NCBI GenBank assembly: GCA_049889355.1
Contig: JBMHDN010000006.1
Coordinates: forward strand, 1 to 61,061
Origin: JBMHDN01 sp049889355
Lineage (GTDB): Bacteria > Pseudomonadota > Alphaproteobacteria > Puniceispirillales > Puniceispirillaceae
DNA: 61,061 nucleotides
Direction: 5' to 3'
Part shown: positions 42,805 to 52,397 of the stretch, in pieces
Position numbering within the stretch: the stretch's first letter is position 1
How the letters are laid out: each line of letters begins with the position of its first letter
Notes under the pieces: model-generated
Told to the model about the DNA's origin: nothing
The model's input: the letters and a program-made list of their open reading frames with translations, nothing else
The model's database searches: none
Position numbers and translations under genes: made by a program

Positions 42805-43430
42805 TTGCAAGCTTAACCGGACGTCTGGTGCGCATAGATGGCCAGCAGCTAGTGCTGGATGTGCAAGGGGTTGGCTATCTCATCATCATTTCGCGGCGCA
42901 CTGCAGACAAGCTGGGTGAGATAGGTGGCACGCATACATTGCTCACTGAACTGCAGGTCCGTGAAGATTCGATGACACTATTTGGCTTTGCAGATGCAGA
43001 AGAGCAAGCTGCTTTTAATCTGGTTCAGACAGTGCAAGGGGTTGGGGCAAAAGCGGCCATTGCTTTGCTATCTGCTCTCTCGCCCAGCGATTTCCATAAT
43101 GCCATTCTTGCCGGTGATAAAGCCATGGTCGCAACCGCAGACGGGATTGGCCCGAAACTAGCCCAGCGCATTGTGAATGAGCTAGCCGAGAAAATTGGCA
43201 AACTCACACCAGCTCTCTCACCTGCTTCATCTGGCAGCTCTGCTGCTGGTCAGCCTGCTGCCGTGGCCGGTAACAGCGCGGTTCAGGATGCGCTTTCTGC
43301 CCTCACCAATCTGGGATATGGGCGCGCAGAGGCTTTTCAGGCTTTGCAACAGGTCCAGCAGGCAGATTCAGAAGCAGCAGCAGATGTGCAAGGGCTGATT
43401 TCAGCCAGCTTGCGTGTGCTGGCTAAATAA
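42801..43430 (+). CDS. ruvA: Holliday junction branch-migration protein RuvA
   Basis: A 209-residue junction-binding tetramer subunit. MIASLTGRLVRIDGQQLVLDVQGVGYLI (OB domain), two helix-hairpin-helix motifs (VQGVGAKAAIALLSAL; ADGIGPKLAQRIVNEL) and a C-terminal RuvB-binding domain (VQDALSALTNLGYGRAEAF). Start overlaps the ruvC stop. Confidence 0.96.
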   Translation: MIASLTGRLVRIDGQQLVLDVQGVGYLIIISRRTADKLGEIGGTHTLLTELQVREDSMTLFGFADAEEQAAFNLVQTVQGVGAKAAIALLSALSPSDFHNAILAGDKAMVATADGIGPKLAQRIVNELAEKIGKLTPALSPASSGSSAAGQPAAVAGNSAVQDALSALTNLGYGRAEAFQALQQVQQADSEAAADVQGLISASLRVLAK

Positions 43431-43479
43431 TAAGACATGCTGAAATAGGGCAATATTGAGAGCATAAAGGCGCGAAGAC

Positions 43480-44565
43480 ATGGTTGAAAATGACGGATCA
43501 GACCGGCTGATTAGCCCGCAAGCCGAAGCAGGCGAGGTAAGCGAGAGTGCTGATCCAGCTCTGCGCCCGCGCCGCTTGAATGATTTCATTGGTCAGGGGC
43601 TTGGACGCCAGAATCTGGAAACCTTCATCTCAGCGGCCAGCCAGCGTGAGGAAGCCATGGATCACACCTTGTTGCATGGTCCCCCTGGTCTGGGCAAAAC
43701 CACGATGGCTCAGATTATCGCAGGCGAATTGCGTGTTGGGTTTCGCGCGACCTCTGGCCCGGTGATCGCACGGGCTGGCGACCTTGCCGCTTTACTCACC
43801 AATTTAGCACCACGCGATGTGCTATTTATTGATGAAATTCACCGCCTTAATCCGGCGGTCGAAGAAGTGCTTTATCCAGCGATGGAAGATTTCCAGCTGG
43901 ATTTGATTATCGGAGAAGGGCCATCAGCCCGCTCGGTGCGCATTGATTTACCGCCTTTCACCCTTGTTGGGGCCACCACACGGGCAGGTTTACTGACGAC
44001 ACCTTTGCGGGATCGCTTTGGTATTCAAATGCGCATGCAGTTCTACAGCACTGCTGAATTGATGCAAATCTTGCAACGTCAGGCTGGCAAGATGCAAATC
44101 GGACTGGGTGATGATGGGGCAGAAGAAATTGCACGGCGCGCCAGAGGCACGCCGCGTGTGGCAGGACGTTTGCTAAGGCGGGTGCGCGATATTGCCCTTG
44201 TTGAAGGGGCGGACAATATCACAGCAGAGATAGCTGACAGAGCCCTTGGTCGGCTGGAAGTTGATCAGCATGGTCTGGATGCGATGGATAGGCGGTATCT
44301 CGATTGTCTGGCTCAAAATTATGGTGGCGGGCCGGTCGGTGTTGAAACATTGGCAGCGGTGCTGGCTGAACAGCGCGATATGCTCGAAGAGGTAATTGAG
44401 CCTTATTTGTTGCAACAAGGCTTGTTGATGCGCACGCCGCGTGGGCGGTGCTTGTCAAAGGCAGGCTGGGCCTATCTGGGGCTGACGCCGCCGGTTGAAG
44501 CCGCGCGCCAGCTTGATTTCTTGAGTCAGGATCAGCACATAGGTCCAGAAGGCGAGTCAGAATGA
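43480..44565 (+). CDS. ruvB: Holliday junction DNA helicase RuvB
   Basis: A 361-residue AAA+ motor of the RuvAB complex. RPRRLNDFIGQGLGRQNLETFI, Walker A GPPGLGKTTMAQII, Walker B VLFIDEIHRL, sensor 1 GATTRAGLLT and the winged-helix end (RGRCLSKAGWAYLGL) are all present. Its stop overlaps the ybgC start (ATGA). Confidence 0.97.
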   Translation: MVENDGSDRLISPQAEAGEVSESADPALRPRRLNDFIGQGLGRQNLETFISAASQREEAMDHTLLHGPPGLGKTTMAQIIAGELRVGFRATSGPVIARAGDLAALLTNLAPRDVLFIDEIHRLNPAVEEVLYPAMEDFQLDLIIGEGPSARSVRIDLPPFTLVGATTRAGLLTTPLRDRFGIQMRMQFYSTAELMQILQRQAGKMQIGLGDDGAEEIARRARGTPRVAGRLLRRVRDIALVEGADNITAEIADRALGRLEVDQHGLDAMDRRYLDCLAQNYGGGPVGVETLAAVLAEQRDMLEEVIEPYLLQQGLLMRTPRGRCLSKAGWAYLGLTPPVEAARQLDFLSQDQHIGPEGESE

Positions 44566-45077
44566 CCCGCTCTGCGCCAACGCACACCCCACTAGAGATA
44601 AACTGGCCAGACACGATATCAGCTGATGTAATGCTGGATGGCTGGATGGATAAGACACGCCATCTCTATCCGCTCGTGGTGCAATATGAAGACACAGATG
44701 CAGGCGGGATTGTTTATCATTCCAACTATGTCAATTTTGCCGAGCGCGGCCGTTCGGCCTGTCTGCGCTGTTTTGGTGTGGATTTGGCTACTTGGCTGTC
44801 TGAACATCAGCAGACCTTTGTGATTCGCCGCATAGAAGTTGATTTCATCCAGCCGGCACGCCTGTCTGACAAATTAATCGTCTCCACACGGATGATAAAG
44901 GCAGGGGCAGCAAGCGGGCTGATGGAACAAATTGTGGCTTCTGCCGAAACTGGCCATATTTTTGCCAGACTTCACGTCCATGCTGCATGGGTTCACTTGG
45001 AAAAAGGCCCGGTGCGCTTTCCGTCAGAACTAAAAGATATTATCCAAGCACTGAGAGATCAGACAACAACAGATTAA
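44562..45077 (+). CDS. ybgC: YbgC-type acyl-CoA thioesterase
   Basis: A 171-residue hotdog thioesterase, the usual first gene of Tol-Pal clusters. The catalytic aspartate lies in VQYEDTDAGGIVYHSNYVNFAERGRSACL. Residues 1-40 extend beyond the usual start, and an internal ATG (44631 or 44646) may be used instead; the ATGA overlap with ruvB favours 44562. It likely acts on acyl groups in membrane lipid turnover linked to the Tol system. Confidence 0.88.
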   Translation: MTRSAPTHTPLEINWPDTISADVMLDGWMDKTRHLYPLVVQYEDTDAGGIVYHSNYVNFAERGRSACLRCFGVDLATWLSEHQQTFVIRRIEVDFIQPARLSDKLIVSTRMIKAGAASGLMEQIVASAETGHIFARLHVHAAWVHLEKGPVRFPSELKDIIQALRDQTTTD

Positions 45078-45150
45078 CACATGTTTGACATGGGATTGAT
45101 AAGGGTAAAAAGGCAAAAGGTGCTTTTTTCAAGATAGGGGAAAATGAAAG

Positions 45151-45873
45151 ATGGAAACTGTTCAGCTTGCTGCTGCGGGACATTCAGATATGTCTATCAT
45201 GGGGCTTTTCTGGGCTGCCGATATCGTTGTCAAACTGGTGATGTTGATGCTGGTTGCGGCCTCTGTCTGGGGCTGGGCTATCATTTTTGACAAGATTTTC
45301 AGATTGCGCAGAGAGCGCCGCCGCACCGATGCGTTTGAAGAGCAATTCTGGTCTGGTGGCTCGCTCGATCAACTTTATGATACAATTGGCGGCGATCCGG
45401 ATAATGCCGAAGCGCGTGTCTTTACCTCAGCGATGCGTGAATGGCGGCGTGCGTCTGCCAAAGGGCTGACCGCGGCGGGACGTGCTGATCTCAAAGCCTC
45501 GCTTCTGTCCCGCATTGAACGCTCAATGGATATGACAGTGGGGCGCGAGATGGACCAGCTGTCAAAAGGGATTGGTTTTTTGGCTTCTATTGGCTCGGTC
45601 GCGCCGTTTGTCGGTCTGTTCGGGACGGTCTGGGGGATTATGAATTCCTTCCAGTCGATTGCAGAATCCAAAAATACCAGCCTGGCTGTGGTGGCCCCTG
45701 GTATTGCTGAAGCGCTGTTTGCAACCGCCCTAGGCCTGGCGGCGGCGATACCCGCGGTGATGGCCTATAATAAATTTTCAGGTGATTTAGAGCGCATTGG
45801 TGCGCGCCTTGATAATTTTGCGGCTGAATTTGGCACCTTATTGGCACGCCAGCTTGACGAGGGAGGCCGCTAA
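45151..45873 (+). CDS. tolQ: TolQ, inner-membrane motor subunit of Tol-Pal
   Basis: A 240-residue MotA/ExbB-type protein: membrane helix near residues 28-50, the cytoplasmic loop, then IGFLASIGSVAPFVGLFGTVWGIMNSFQSIA and ALFATALGLAAAIPAVMAYNKF. These are the TolQ signature. Together with TolR it uses the proton gradient to energise TolA. Its TAA overlaps the tolR ATG by one base. Confidence 0.95.
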   Translation: METVQLAAAGHSDMSIMGLFWAADIVVKLVMLMLVAASVWGWAIIFDKIFRLRRERRRTDAFEEQFWSGGSLDQLYDTIGGDPDNAEARVFTSAMREWRRASAKGLTAAGRADLKASLLSRIERSMDMTVGREMDQLSKGIGFLASIGSVAPFVGLFGTVWGIMNSFQSIAESKNTSLAVVAPGIAEALFATALGLAAAIPAVMAYNKFSGDLERIGARLDNFAAEFGTLLARQLDEGGR

Positions 45874-46313
45874 TGGGCGCCCAGCTCTCCTCTGCCAGCC
45901 CAAAAAGAGGCAAACGCCGTAGCCGCTATGCCCCAATGGGCGAGATTAATGTCACGCCCTTTGTTGATGTGATGCTGGTGTTGCTGATTGTGTTTATGGT
46001 CACCGCCCCGCTTTTGACGGTGGGTGTGCCAGTTGATTTGCCAAAGACAAAGGCAGGCCAGATTTCAGCCAATGCGGCCCCGCTTGTGGTCTCGATGCAA
46101 GAAGATGGCGCGATTTATTTGCAGGAAAAGGAAATTGAGACAGCGCAGCTGATCCCACGCCTGCGGGCCTTGTCTGAAGCCAATCCGGATATCCGGATTT
46201 TTGTGCGCGGTGATACCAATTTAGCCTATGGCGAGGTTGTCGGCCTGATGGGCCGTATTCAATCTGCTGGTTTTGAGCGTGTGGCCTTGGTGGCTGAATT
46301 GCCGCAGGAATGA
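45873..46313 (+). CDS. tolR: TolR, proton-channel subunit of Tol-Pal
   Basis: A 146-residue ExbD/TolR protein with one membrane helix. The channel aspartate is in INVTPFVDVMLVLLIVFMV; the periplasmic domain (VDLPKTKAGQ, then IFVRGDTNLAYGEVVGLMGRIQSAGFERVALVAE) is complete. Coupled to tolQ. Confidence 0.95.
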   Translation: MGAQLSSASPKRGKRRSRYAPMGEINVTPFVDVMLVLLIVFMVTAPLLTVGVPVDLPKTKAGQISANAAPLVVSMQEDGAIYLQEKEIETAQLIPRLRALSEANPDIRIFVRGDTNLAYGEVVGLMGRIQSAGFERVALVAELPQE

Positions 46314-46379
46314 TCGGCGAAAATGTATCATGGCGCGCAAAAGAGACCTTAACCAGATGAAAGAGCAGGCAGAACAGAG

Positions 46380-47390
46380 ATGAGAAGACCAGTCATCCTA
46401 TCTGTGATTTTTCACCTCAGCGTTGTTTTAAGTCTGACGCTGGGCTGGCCGCTCTTTGACCGGGCTGAACCTGCTGCTCAGCCATTGGTTATTGTAGAGA
46501 TGGTCCAGACAGTACCGAAAACCAATGTACCATCTGCTGTGCCAACCCCGCCTGAAAAAGCCCCAGCAAAGCCAGCTGCGCCAAAAGCGGCCAAACCAAA
46601 GCCTGCGCCGCCACCGCCGCCAGCCCCGTCCGCCAAGCCAACACCGCCGCCACCGGCACCCACAGCAAAACCTGTGCCGTCTGATGCAGAAATTTTGCCA
46701 GATAAGCAAGCTGAGCCAGATAAGCCGGCCCCGCCAAAAATACGTCAAAAGCCGGCACCTATTCCGGCCTCTCTGCCGATCGCCAAGCCAAAGCCGCCGA
46801 AAAAGGCACCACCACCAAAGGCCAAGCCAAAAGAAAATACAGTTGCCAAAGTCCAAGAGTCTTTGCGTCAAAATAAGCTGGCCAAAGAACAGAAAAAGCA
46901 GAAAAAACGTCAGGCTCTGACAGGGGTTTTGCAAAATCTGGCCAAGACTGAGCAAGCCAGCCAGCAAGCCGAAGCTGATAAAACCAAGGCCAAGGAACAA
47001 AAGCGCGACGAGACAAAGGCCAATTTAAATGCGCTAGCTGAGCAGGCGGCTGTTAATAACCAGCCTTTGCGTCCGGAACCGATTGGCCAGTCTGAACTGG
47101 ACCGCTTGCGCATGCATATTGCGGGTTGTTGGCAGCCACCGATTGGCGCGGCTGGGGCAGATACGCTGAAAGTGGATATCTATGTCAGGCTCGACAAAGA
47201 TGGCACTGTTCGGTTTGCCGAAATCCAGGACAAGCTACGCTATGCTGTGGACAAGCCTTATAAGGTTGCGGCGGATGCAGCGCTTCGTGCGGTGCTGGTC
47301 TGCTCTCCTTTGCCATTGCCAATCGAGAAATATGACAGTTGGAAAGAATTTATCTTCGGATTTGATCCTCGGTACTTGAGAGGGTACTAA
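46380..47390 (+). CDS. tolA: TolA, periplasm-spanning subunit of Tol-Pal
   Basis: A 336-residue protein: N-terminal anchor (VILSVIFHLSVVLSLTLGWPLF), a long Pro/Lys/Ala-rich region (residues about 50-220) that spans the periplasm, and a C-terminal domain (ELDRLRMHIAGCWQPPIGA to YDSWKEFIFGFDPRYL) that contacts TolB and Pal. The spacer is proline-rich in its first half and helical and charged in the second. It is a short alphaproteobacterial form. Confidence 0.93.
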   Translation: MRRPVILSVIFHLSVVLSLTLGWPLFDRAEPAAQPLVIVEMVQTVPKTNVPSAVPTPPEKAPAKPAAPKAAKPKPAPPPPPAPSAKPTPPPPAPTAKPVPSDAEILPDKQAEPDKPAPPKIRQKPAPIPASLPIAKPKPPKKAPPPKAKPKENTVAKVQESLRQNKLAKEQKKQKKRQALTGVLQNLAKTEQASQQAEADKTKAKEQKRDETKANLNALAEQAAVNNQPLRPEPIGQSELDRLRMHIAGCWQPPIGAAGADTLKVDIYVRLDKDGTVRFAEIQDKLRYAVDKPYKVAADAALRAVLVCSPLPLPIEKYDSWKEFIFGFDPRYLRGY

Positions 47391-47448
47391 ATTAAAGGGC
47401 AGCTTCTTTAGGGAGTTGCTTCAATGAGAGGAAAGATAGGGGCATCCC

Positions 47449-48786
47449 ATGCAAATGAAACAGGCTTTCTTTCGATTTATTACGCTGATTTTGGTGGTCA
47501 CCGGGCTTGGGCTTTCTCCAGCTTCTGCTCAGCTTAGGCTGGATATCACCGAAGGTCAGGTTGCGCCTATTCCGATCGCCATTGCTGATTTCACCGGTCT
47601 GGATGGGGTGCCAAGTGATGTTGGCCGCCAGATTGCGCAGATTATTTCGGATGATTTACGCAGCTCTGGCCTGTTTCAGCCGATTGACAGTGCGGCCTTT
47701 ATTGACCCGCCGACCTCTCCGGCTATCCAGCCGAACTTTACCAACTGGACCCCACTTGGGGCTAAAGGCTTGTTGGTTGGGTCTGCCTATTTGGAATCAG
47801 ATGGCATGCTGAATGTGGAATTTGTGCTTTGGGATATTGTGGCACGGCGCAATATCACCGAAGGTGGCGGCTCTGCAGATGAAGCAGGTCTGCGCCGAAT
47901 AGCGCATCAGATTGCTGATTTTGTCTATGAAGAATTCACCGGTGACAGCCCCTATTTCGATACCCAGATTGTCTATGTCTCTGAGAGCGGCCCGACGACC
48001 AGCCGGGTCAAGCGTCTGGCCATTATGGATCAGGATGGCCATAATCATCGGTTTTTAACCTCAGGGCTTGATTTGGTGCTGACCCCGCGTTTTTCGCCTA
48101 CCGCGCATGAAATTGCCTATCTGAATTATTTTAATGAAGAGCCGAACGTCTATTTGCTGGATGTCGCAACTGGGCGGACAGAGCGGCTGGGCTCTTTCCC
48201 TGGCATGACATTTGCCCCGCGTTTCGGGCCAGATGGCAATAAGCTGATTATGAGCCTGGCCGAAGATGGTCTGACTGATATTTATGAGATGGATTTGCGC
48301 ACCCAAGGGGTGAAGCGTCTGACCAACTCAGCCTCTATTGATACCTCGCCTTCATATGCCCCAGATGGCGGGCGTGTGGTCTTTAACTCAGACCGTGGCG
48401 GCTCTCAACAACTCTATGTGATGAATGTGGATGGATCAGGCGTTCAGCGCATCAGCTATGGGAAAGGGCGTTATGCAACACCAGTCTGGTCGCCGCGCGG
48501 TGATTTGATTGCTTTTACCAAGATGGTGTCTGGTGAATTCTATATCGGGGTGATGAATGTAGATGGGACAGGCGAGCGTCTATTGGCCCGTGGCTTTTTG
48601 GTTGAAGGCCCGACCTGGGCGCCAAATGGCCGTGTTCTGATGTATTTTAAACAGGACCCAACCAAAGAAGATGGCACAGGTGGCCAGACTTATCTATACC
48701 GTGTGGATATAACCGGTTTTAATGAACGCCGCCTCTTTACCCCGGGTGATGCCAGCGATCCGGCCTGGTCGCCTCTATTGCAATAG
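47449..48786 (+). CDS. tolB: TolB, periplasmic beta-propeller of Tol-Pal
   Basis: A 445-residue protein with a Sec signal (FFRFITLILVVTGLGLSPASA) and an N-terminal domain that contacts TolA. The six-bladed propeller binds Pal, with repeated blades such as RFSPTAHEIAYLNYF, RFGPDGNKLIMSLAEDG and SYAPDGGRVVFNSDRGGSQQLY. The length is normal. It lies upstream of pal, with a 272-bp gap that holds an inverted repeat (48963-48982). Confidence 0.96.
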   Translation: MQMKQAFFRFITLILVVTGLGLSPASAQLRLDITEGQVAPIPIAIADFTGLDGVPSDVGRQIAQIISDDLRSSGLFQPIDSAAFIDPPTSPAIQPNFTNWTPLGAKGLLVGSAYLESDGMLNVEFVLWDIVARRNITEGGGSADEAGLRRIAHQIADFVYEEFTGDSPYFDTQIVYVSESGPTTSRVKRLAIMDQDGHNHRFLTSGLDLVLTPRFSPTAHEIAYLNYFNEEPNVYLLDVATGRTERLGSFPGMTFAPRFGPDGNKLIMSLAEDGLTDIYEMDLRTQGVKRLTNSASIDTSPSYAPDGGRVVFNSDRGGSQQLYVMNVDGSGVQRISYGKGRYATPVWSPRGDLIAFTKMVSGEFYIGVMNVDGTGERLLARGFLVEGPTWAPNGRVLMYFKQDPTKEDGTGGQTYLYRVDITGFNERRLFTPGDASDPAWSPLLQ

Positions 48787-48962
48787 AAGCTGGCCAATTG
48801 CCATACCATTGAGACGGTCGCTGGTCGCCTCTGCAAGCCATTGGTCCAAAGGGGTGGTGAACGCGTATTTAAATCACGAACATTCTGTTTTTTACTTGAT
48901 TTGCAAGTGGTTTTGTGTTTTTCATTTTGCTTGCATTATTGGAATTGCGGACTGGAGACGAC

Positions 48963-48982
48963 CTTGACACGAACTTGTCAAG
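48963..48982. promoter_or_regulatory. Inverted repeat before pal
   Basis: CTTGACA (48963-48969), CGAACT, TGTCAAG (48976-48982), in the tolB-pal gap about 77 bp before the pal start. There is no T-run, so a terminator is unlikely. The left arm contains a -35-like TTGACA. A regulator site or mRNA hairpin are both possible. Confidence 0.4.
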
Positions 48983-49058
48983 CGTGACCACCGCGTAAAT
49001 GGACCGAAGCATCAGCCGGGATTGGCAGCAACGGTCACCTTGTTTCTGGGGGTTCATT

Positions 49059-49607
49059 ATGATCCAACGTTTCCTGTCTGTCATCGCTGCAATGTTCCTG
49101 CTTGCTGCTTGTGAAACTGCTTCAACATCTTCAACAGATGCCGGTAGCTCAGCTTCATCATCATCAGGCTCAAGCACAGCCAGCAGCTCATCATCAAGCG
49201 GCTCATCTGCATCAAGCGGTTCATCAGCCTCATCTGATACCGCATCAGAAGCTGAAGCTGCGCAAAGCGAGCTGACCTCTATTGGCTCAGCTGTTTATTT
49301 TGATTTCGATTCATCAGAGCTGAGTGCCGATGCACAGGCAACGCTTGACCGTCAGGCTGCATTCCTGGCCGGTAAGCCAAATCTGCGTATTACCATTGAA
49401 GGCCATGCTGACGAACGCGGTACACGCGAATATAACCTGGCACTCGGTGAGCGCCGTGCAGCTGCCGCCCGCGACTATCTGGTGGCAAAGGGTATCAACT
49501 CAGCACGCCTGCGTCTGGTATCATACGGTAAAGAGCGTCCAGCTGTTGCAGGCTCATTCGATGCCGCATGGGCCAAGAACCGCCGCGCTGTAACTGTGCT
49601 GAACTAA
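49059..49607 (+). CDS. pal: Pal, peptidoglycan-associated lipoprotein
   Basis: A 182-residue outer-membrane lipoprotein. The signal with lipobox is FLSVIAAMFLLAAC. A long serine-rich linker follows (residues about 20-65), then the OmpA domain (VYFDFDSSELSADAQATL, TIEGHADERGTREYNLALGERRA). The frame is open upstream (48999), but only the ATG at 49059 gives a proper lipoprotein signal. It anchors the outer membrane to the wall and binds TolB. The serine tract is longer than in typical Pal. Confidence 0.96.
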   Translation: MIQRFLSVIAAMFLLAACETASTSSTDAGSSASSSSGSSTASSSSSSGSSASSGSSASSDTASEAEAAQSELTSIGSAVYFDFDSSELSADAQATLDRQAAFLAGKPNLRITIEGHADERGTREYNLALGERRAAAARDYLVAKGINSARLRLVSYGKERPAVAGSFDAAWAKNRRAVTVLN

Positions 49608-49650
49608 GCATTTATTCAGCGTCCGTTTGGCGCTGGAAATAAAAGATTAA

Positions 49651-49679
49651 AAAGGGGTATTATAGATACCCCTTTTTTT
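49651..49679 (+). terminator. Intrinsic terminator of the tol-pal operon
   Basis: AAAGGGGTAT (49651-49660) pairs with ATACCCCTTT (49666-49675) around TATAG, followed by a T-run, 44 bp after pal. Confidence 0.9.
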
Positions 49680-49816
49680 GTGTCTTTTTCATATCGCGCT
49701 ATCGTGCCATGTTTTTGCCGTAAAGCGCTGTGAGAATAATCCATGTTCAGTGTTTCATTGTGCTGAAAAATATGGGACAAGCAATGCAGGATAGATTTTG
49801 ACATGCGGATAGACAG

Positions 49817-50953
49817 ATGATGGTTTTGGTTTCGCAGAAAAAAGCAGGTGTTGCCGCTCTTATCGGGGCGTGCATGTTGTCAGTCATGACAGCAGGTGTC
49901 TCTTTTGCTCAAACAAATGATAGCGCGGTGAGCCGGGATTTGCTGGCAAAACAGCAAGTCCGCCTCGACAGGGCTGAAGCCGACATACGCGCGATGCGTG
50001 GTATGCTGGAAACAGATTTGCGCAATGTGAAACAACAGCTGGAAAATCTGTCCAGTAGCGCATTGGCCGGCCAGACGGCCAAATCTGCTGAATCCAAAGA
50101 ATTGGCATCCAAGATTGCAGAGCTGACAGACAGCATTGATATTCTGGACCAGCGTATCAAACGAACTATTGAAATGTCCTCTGATATCGAGTTTCGTGTG
50201 TTGCGCCTTGAAAAGCGTATGCAGGCCCTGCTGAGTTTAAATGCCGGTGCTGATATTCAAAATCAGATTGTTCAGGATGACACGACAGGGATCGGTAATG
50301 CGCCATCTATCCAGATGAACCGCAATCTGGAAACAGGCGAAACCGTTTGGACAGTGGATCAGAATGATCTGGCGCAGGATAATCAGAGCCTTACCGCATC
50401 TCAGGATAACGCATCAGATAATGCCGATACGACCCAGGCTGAACAAGTCAGCTCAACAGCAACTCAGACAGATAATCTAAGCCAAGAAGCAGCCGGTGAG
50501 ACCGTGGCGGATGCCACTGATCAAGCTGAAGTCAGCCAAGAGCCGACACGCAATGTATTGCCAGACACCAGCCCTGAAGAGCAATATCGCTTTGCACTTG
50601 GCCGCGCTTTACAAAATGATTTGGCCACAGCCGAGCAGGCTTTTGCTGAATTCTTGGAATTGCATCCAGAAGATGAGCGCACTGCAGATTCGCATTACTG
50701 GCTTGGCCGAGTGCAGTTCTTGCAAGGTCAATATGCAAAAGCCGTAACAACATTTACTGAGTTTAATGCCAGCTATCCGGAAGATTCGCGTCTGGTGGAT
50801 ACCACCTTGCTGATCGCTGAATCAGTCGGTCAGTTTGCAACCACAGAGCAGGCTTGTGCGATTTATCGCGACCTGCCGCAATATTTGGACTCGCCGCCTG
50901 ACTTCTTCTTAAAGCGGGTGGCCGAGCTCTCTTCGAGTGCAAGCTGTAATTAA
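49817..50953 (+). CDS. cpoB: CpoB/YbgF, Tol-Pal-associated TPR protein
   Basis: A 378-residue periplasmic protein that coordinates wall synthesis with outer-membrane constriction. Sec signal (AALIGACMLSVMTAGVSFA), an N-terminal trimerising coiled coil (RLDRAEADIRAMRGMLETDL, then IDILDQRIKR), a Gln/Asp/Thr-rich linker (about residues 150-250) and C-terminal TPRs (EEQYRFALGRALQNDLATAEQAF; LGRVQFLQGQYAKAV). It follows the tol-pal terminator, so it probably has its own promoter. Confidence 0.9.
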   Translation: MMVLVSQKKAGVAALIGACMLSVMTAGVSFAQTNDSAVSRDLLAKQQVRLDRAEADIRAMRGMLETDLRNVKQQLENLSSSALAGQTAKSAESKELASKIAELTDSIDILDQRIKRTIEMSSDIEFRVLRLEKRMQALLSLNAGADIQNQIVQDDTTGIGNAPSIQMNRNLETGETVWTVDQNDLAQDNQSLTASQDNASDNADTTQAEQVSSTATQTDNLSQEAAGETVADATDQAEVSQEPTRNVLPDTSPEEQYRFALGRALQNDLATAEQAFAEFLELHPEDERTADSHYWLGRVQFLQGQYAKAVTTFTEFNASYPEDSRLVDTTLLIAESVGQFATTEQACAIYRDLPQYLDSPPDFFLKRVAELSSSASCN

Positions 50954-52385
50954 AACAGCGCTTGGCTCTCACACATCAGCGTTGAGCAACGCGCTTATTC
51001 AGCGTTTTTCTGAAAAAATGCATGGATTTGGTCTGTCCGCAGGCCAGCCGGTTTATGTGGCCTGTTCAGGCGGGCCAGATTCATTGGCTTTGGCCCTACT
51101 TGCCGGACATTGGGCAAGCCTTGAGGGGCATCCAGTTGAAATTTTATCGGTTCATCATGGTCTACGCCCAGAAGCGGGCGATGAGATAAAGACCGCACAG
51201 CGCCAATTACAGGCTCGAAATCTGCGGTGCCAAACACTTCATATCAACCCGAATGAGCGGCTGGAAACACACGGGCAAAGGCCGCGGCCGGCCTTGCAAG
51301 AATGGGCCCGTGCACATCGCTACCGCTTGCTGAGTGCAGCCGTGCGCCAATCTGGCGGGGTGGTCTTGCTGGGCCACCACCGTGAAGATCAGGCAGAAAC
51401 CATTGCAATGCGTCTGTTAAAAGGCTCTGGGGTTATTGGGCTGGCTGGCATGGCAGACGAGCGCATTCACCATCAGGTGCGCTTCTTGCGTCCGCTGTTA
51501 GATGAAAGCCGCGAGCAGCTGGCCAAATTTCTGGCAGCTGAAGACATGATCCCAGCAGAGGATCCCAGCAATCAGGACAGCCGGTTTGAGCGGGTACGCA
51601 TGCGCCGGATGTTAAGTCAGGCCCCTCAGCTATCCAGCCAGCTTTTGCGTCTGGGTAGTGCCTGTTCAGATTTAAAATTATCAGTTGAAACACCGCTCAA
51701 AAAATGGGCCAGCCAGCATATTACCACCCTATGGCCGCTTTATCTGGCAATGCCTAAATCAGCTTATATGGCATTGCCTACTCAGGCACGTCATCTCTTG
51801 TTACGAGACTTACTGCCGCCTATCGGAGGGCGAGACTATCCGCCTGCAAGGCAGGCTGTCGAACGGCTGGATGCGGCTGTTTTTGCAGGGCTGAACAAAA
51901 CCTTATCCTATGTGCAAATCAGGACGTCCTCACACCAGCTGATCTTATCTGCTGAACCAAGTCGCTTATCGCCGGAACCTGTGCATCTAAAGGCAGGTGA
52001 GAGCTGTGTTTTTGACGGTCGCTGGCTGGTCTCAACGCAGCTTGGTGGTGTGGTAAACCGCCTCGGTAGCGAGGGGTATCGCCAACTTGACCAGACAGGG
52101 TCTTTTTTCAAGCAGTTACAACATCTGCCCTATCAGGCACGGCTTATGATTCCCGTCCTTCATACCCTTGACGACAGGCTATGGACTCCCCATGTTAATG
52201 GGTGCAGTGCTTGTTCAGTTCCTGATGCCCTGAATAAAGCCAAAAACGAGACCAGTCTGGACGCGGCTATGGCAACACAACAGATGTTGATAAGCCCTGA
52301 ACCGGATTTTTATCTCACCCCGCTCCAAAGGCGGACAATGATGCTGAATTTTGATGGGCTTGATAACCAGACCAAGCTCGGATGA
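50937..52385 (+). CDS. tilS: tRNA(Ile)-lysidine synthase TilS
   Basis: A 482-residue enzyme that converts C34 of the CAU-anticodon tRNA(Ile) to lysidine. The PP-loop is ACSGGPDSLALALLA, with LLGHHREDQAETIAMRLLKGSG downstream. The C-terminal part is less typical. The frame begins at a GTG overlapping cpoB by 17 bp; an ATG at 51018 is another possible start. The essential gene before ftsH, as in many proteobacteria. Confidence 0.9.
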   Translation: MQAVIKTALGSHTSALSNALIQRFSEKMHGFGLSAGQPVYVACSGGPDSLALALLAGHWASLEGHPVEILSVHHGLRPEAGDEIKTAQRQLQARNLRCQTLHINPNERLETHGQRPRPALQEWARAHRYRLLSAAVRQSGGVVLLGHHREDQAETIAMRLLKGSGVIGLAGMADERIHHQVRFLRPLLDESREQLAKFLAAEDMIPAEDPSNQDSRFERVRMRRMLSQAPQLSSQLLRLGSACSDLKLSVETPLKKWASQHITTLWPLYLAMPKSAYMALPTQARHLLLRDLLPPIGGRDYPPARQAVERLDAAVFAGLNKTLSYVQIRTSSHQLILSAEPSRLSPEPVHLKAGESCVFDGRWLVSTQLGGVVNRLGSEGYRQLDQTGSFFKQLQHLPYQARLMIPVLHTLDDRLWTPHVNGCSACSVPDALNKAKNETSLDAAMATQQMLISPEPDFYLTPLQRRTMMLNFDGLDNQTKLG

Positions 52386-52397
52386 CAGGATGAAGAC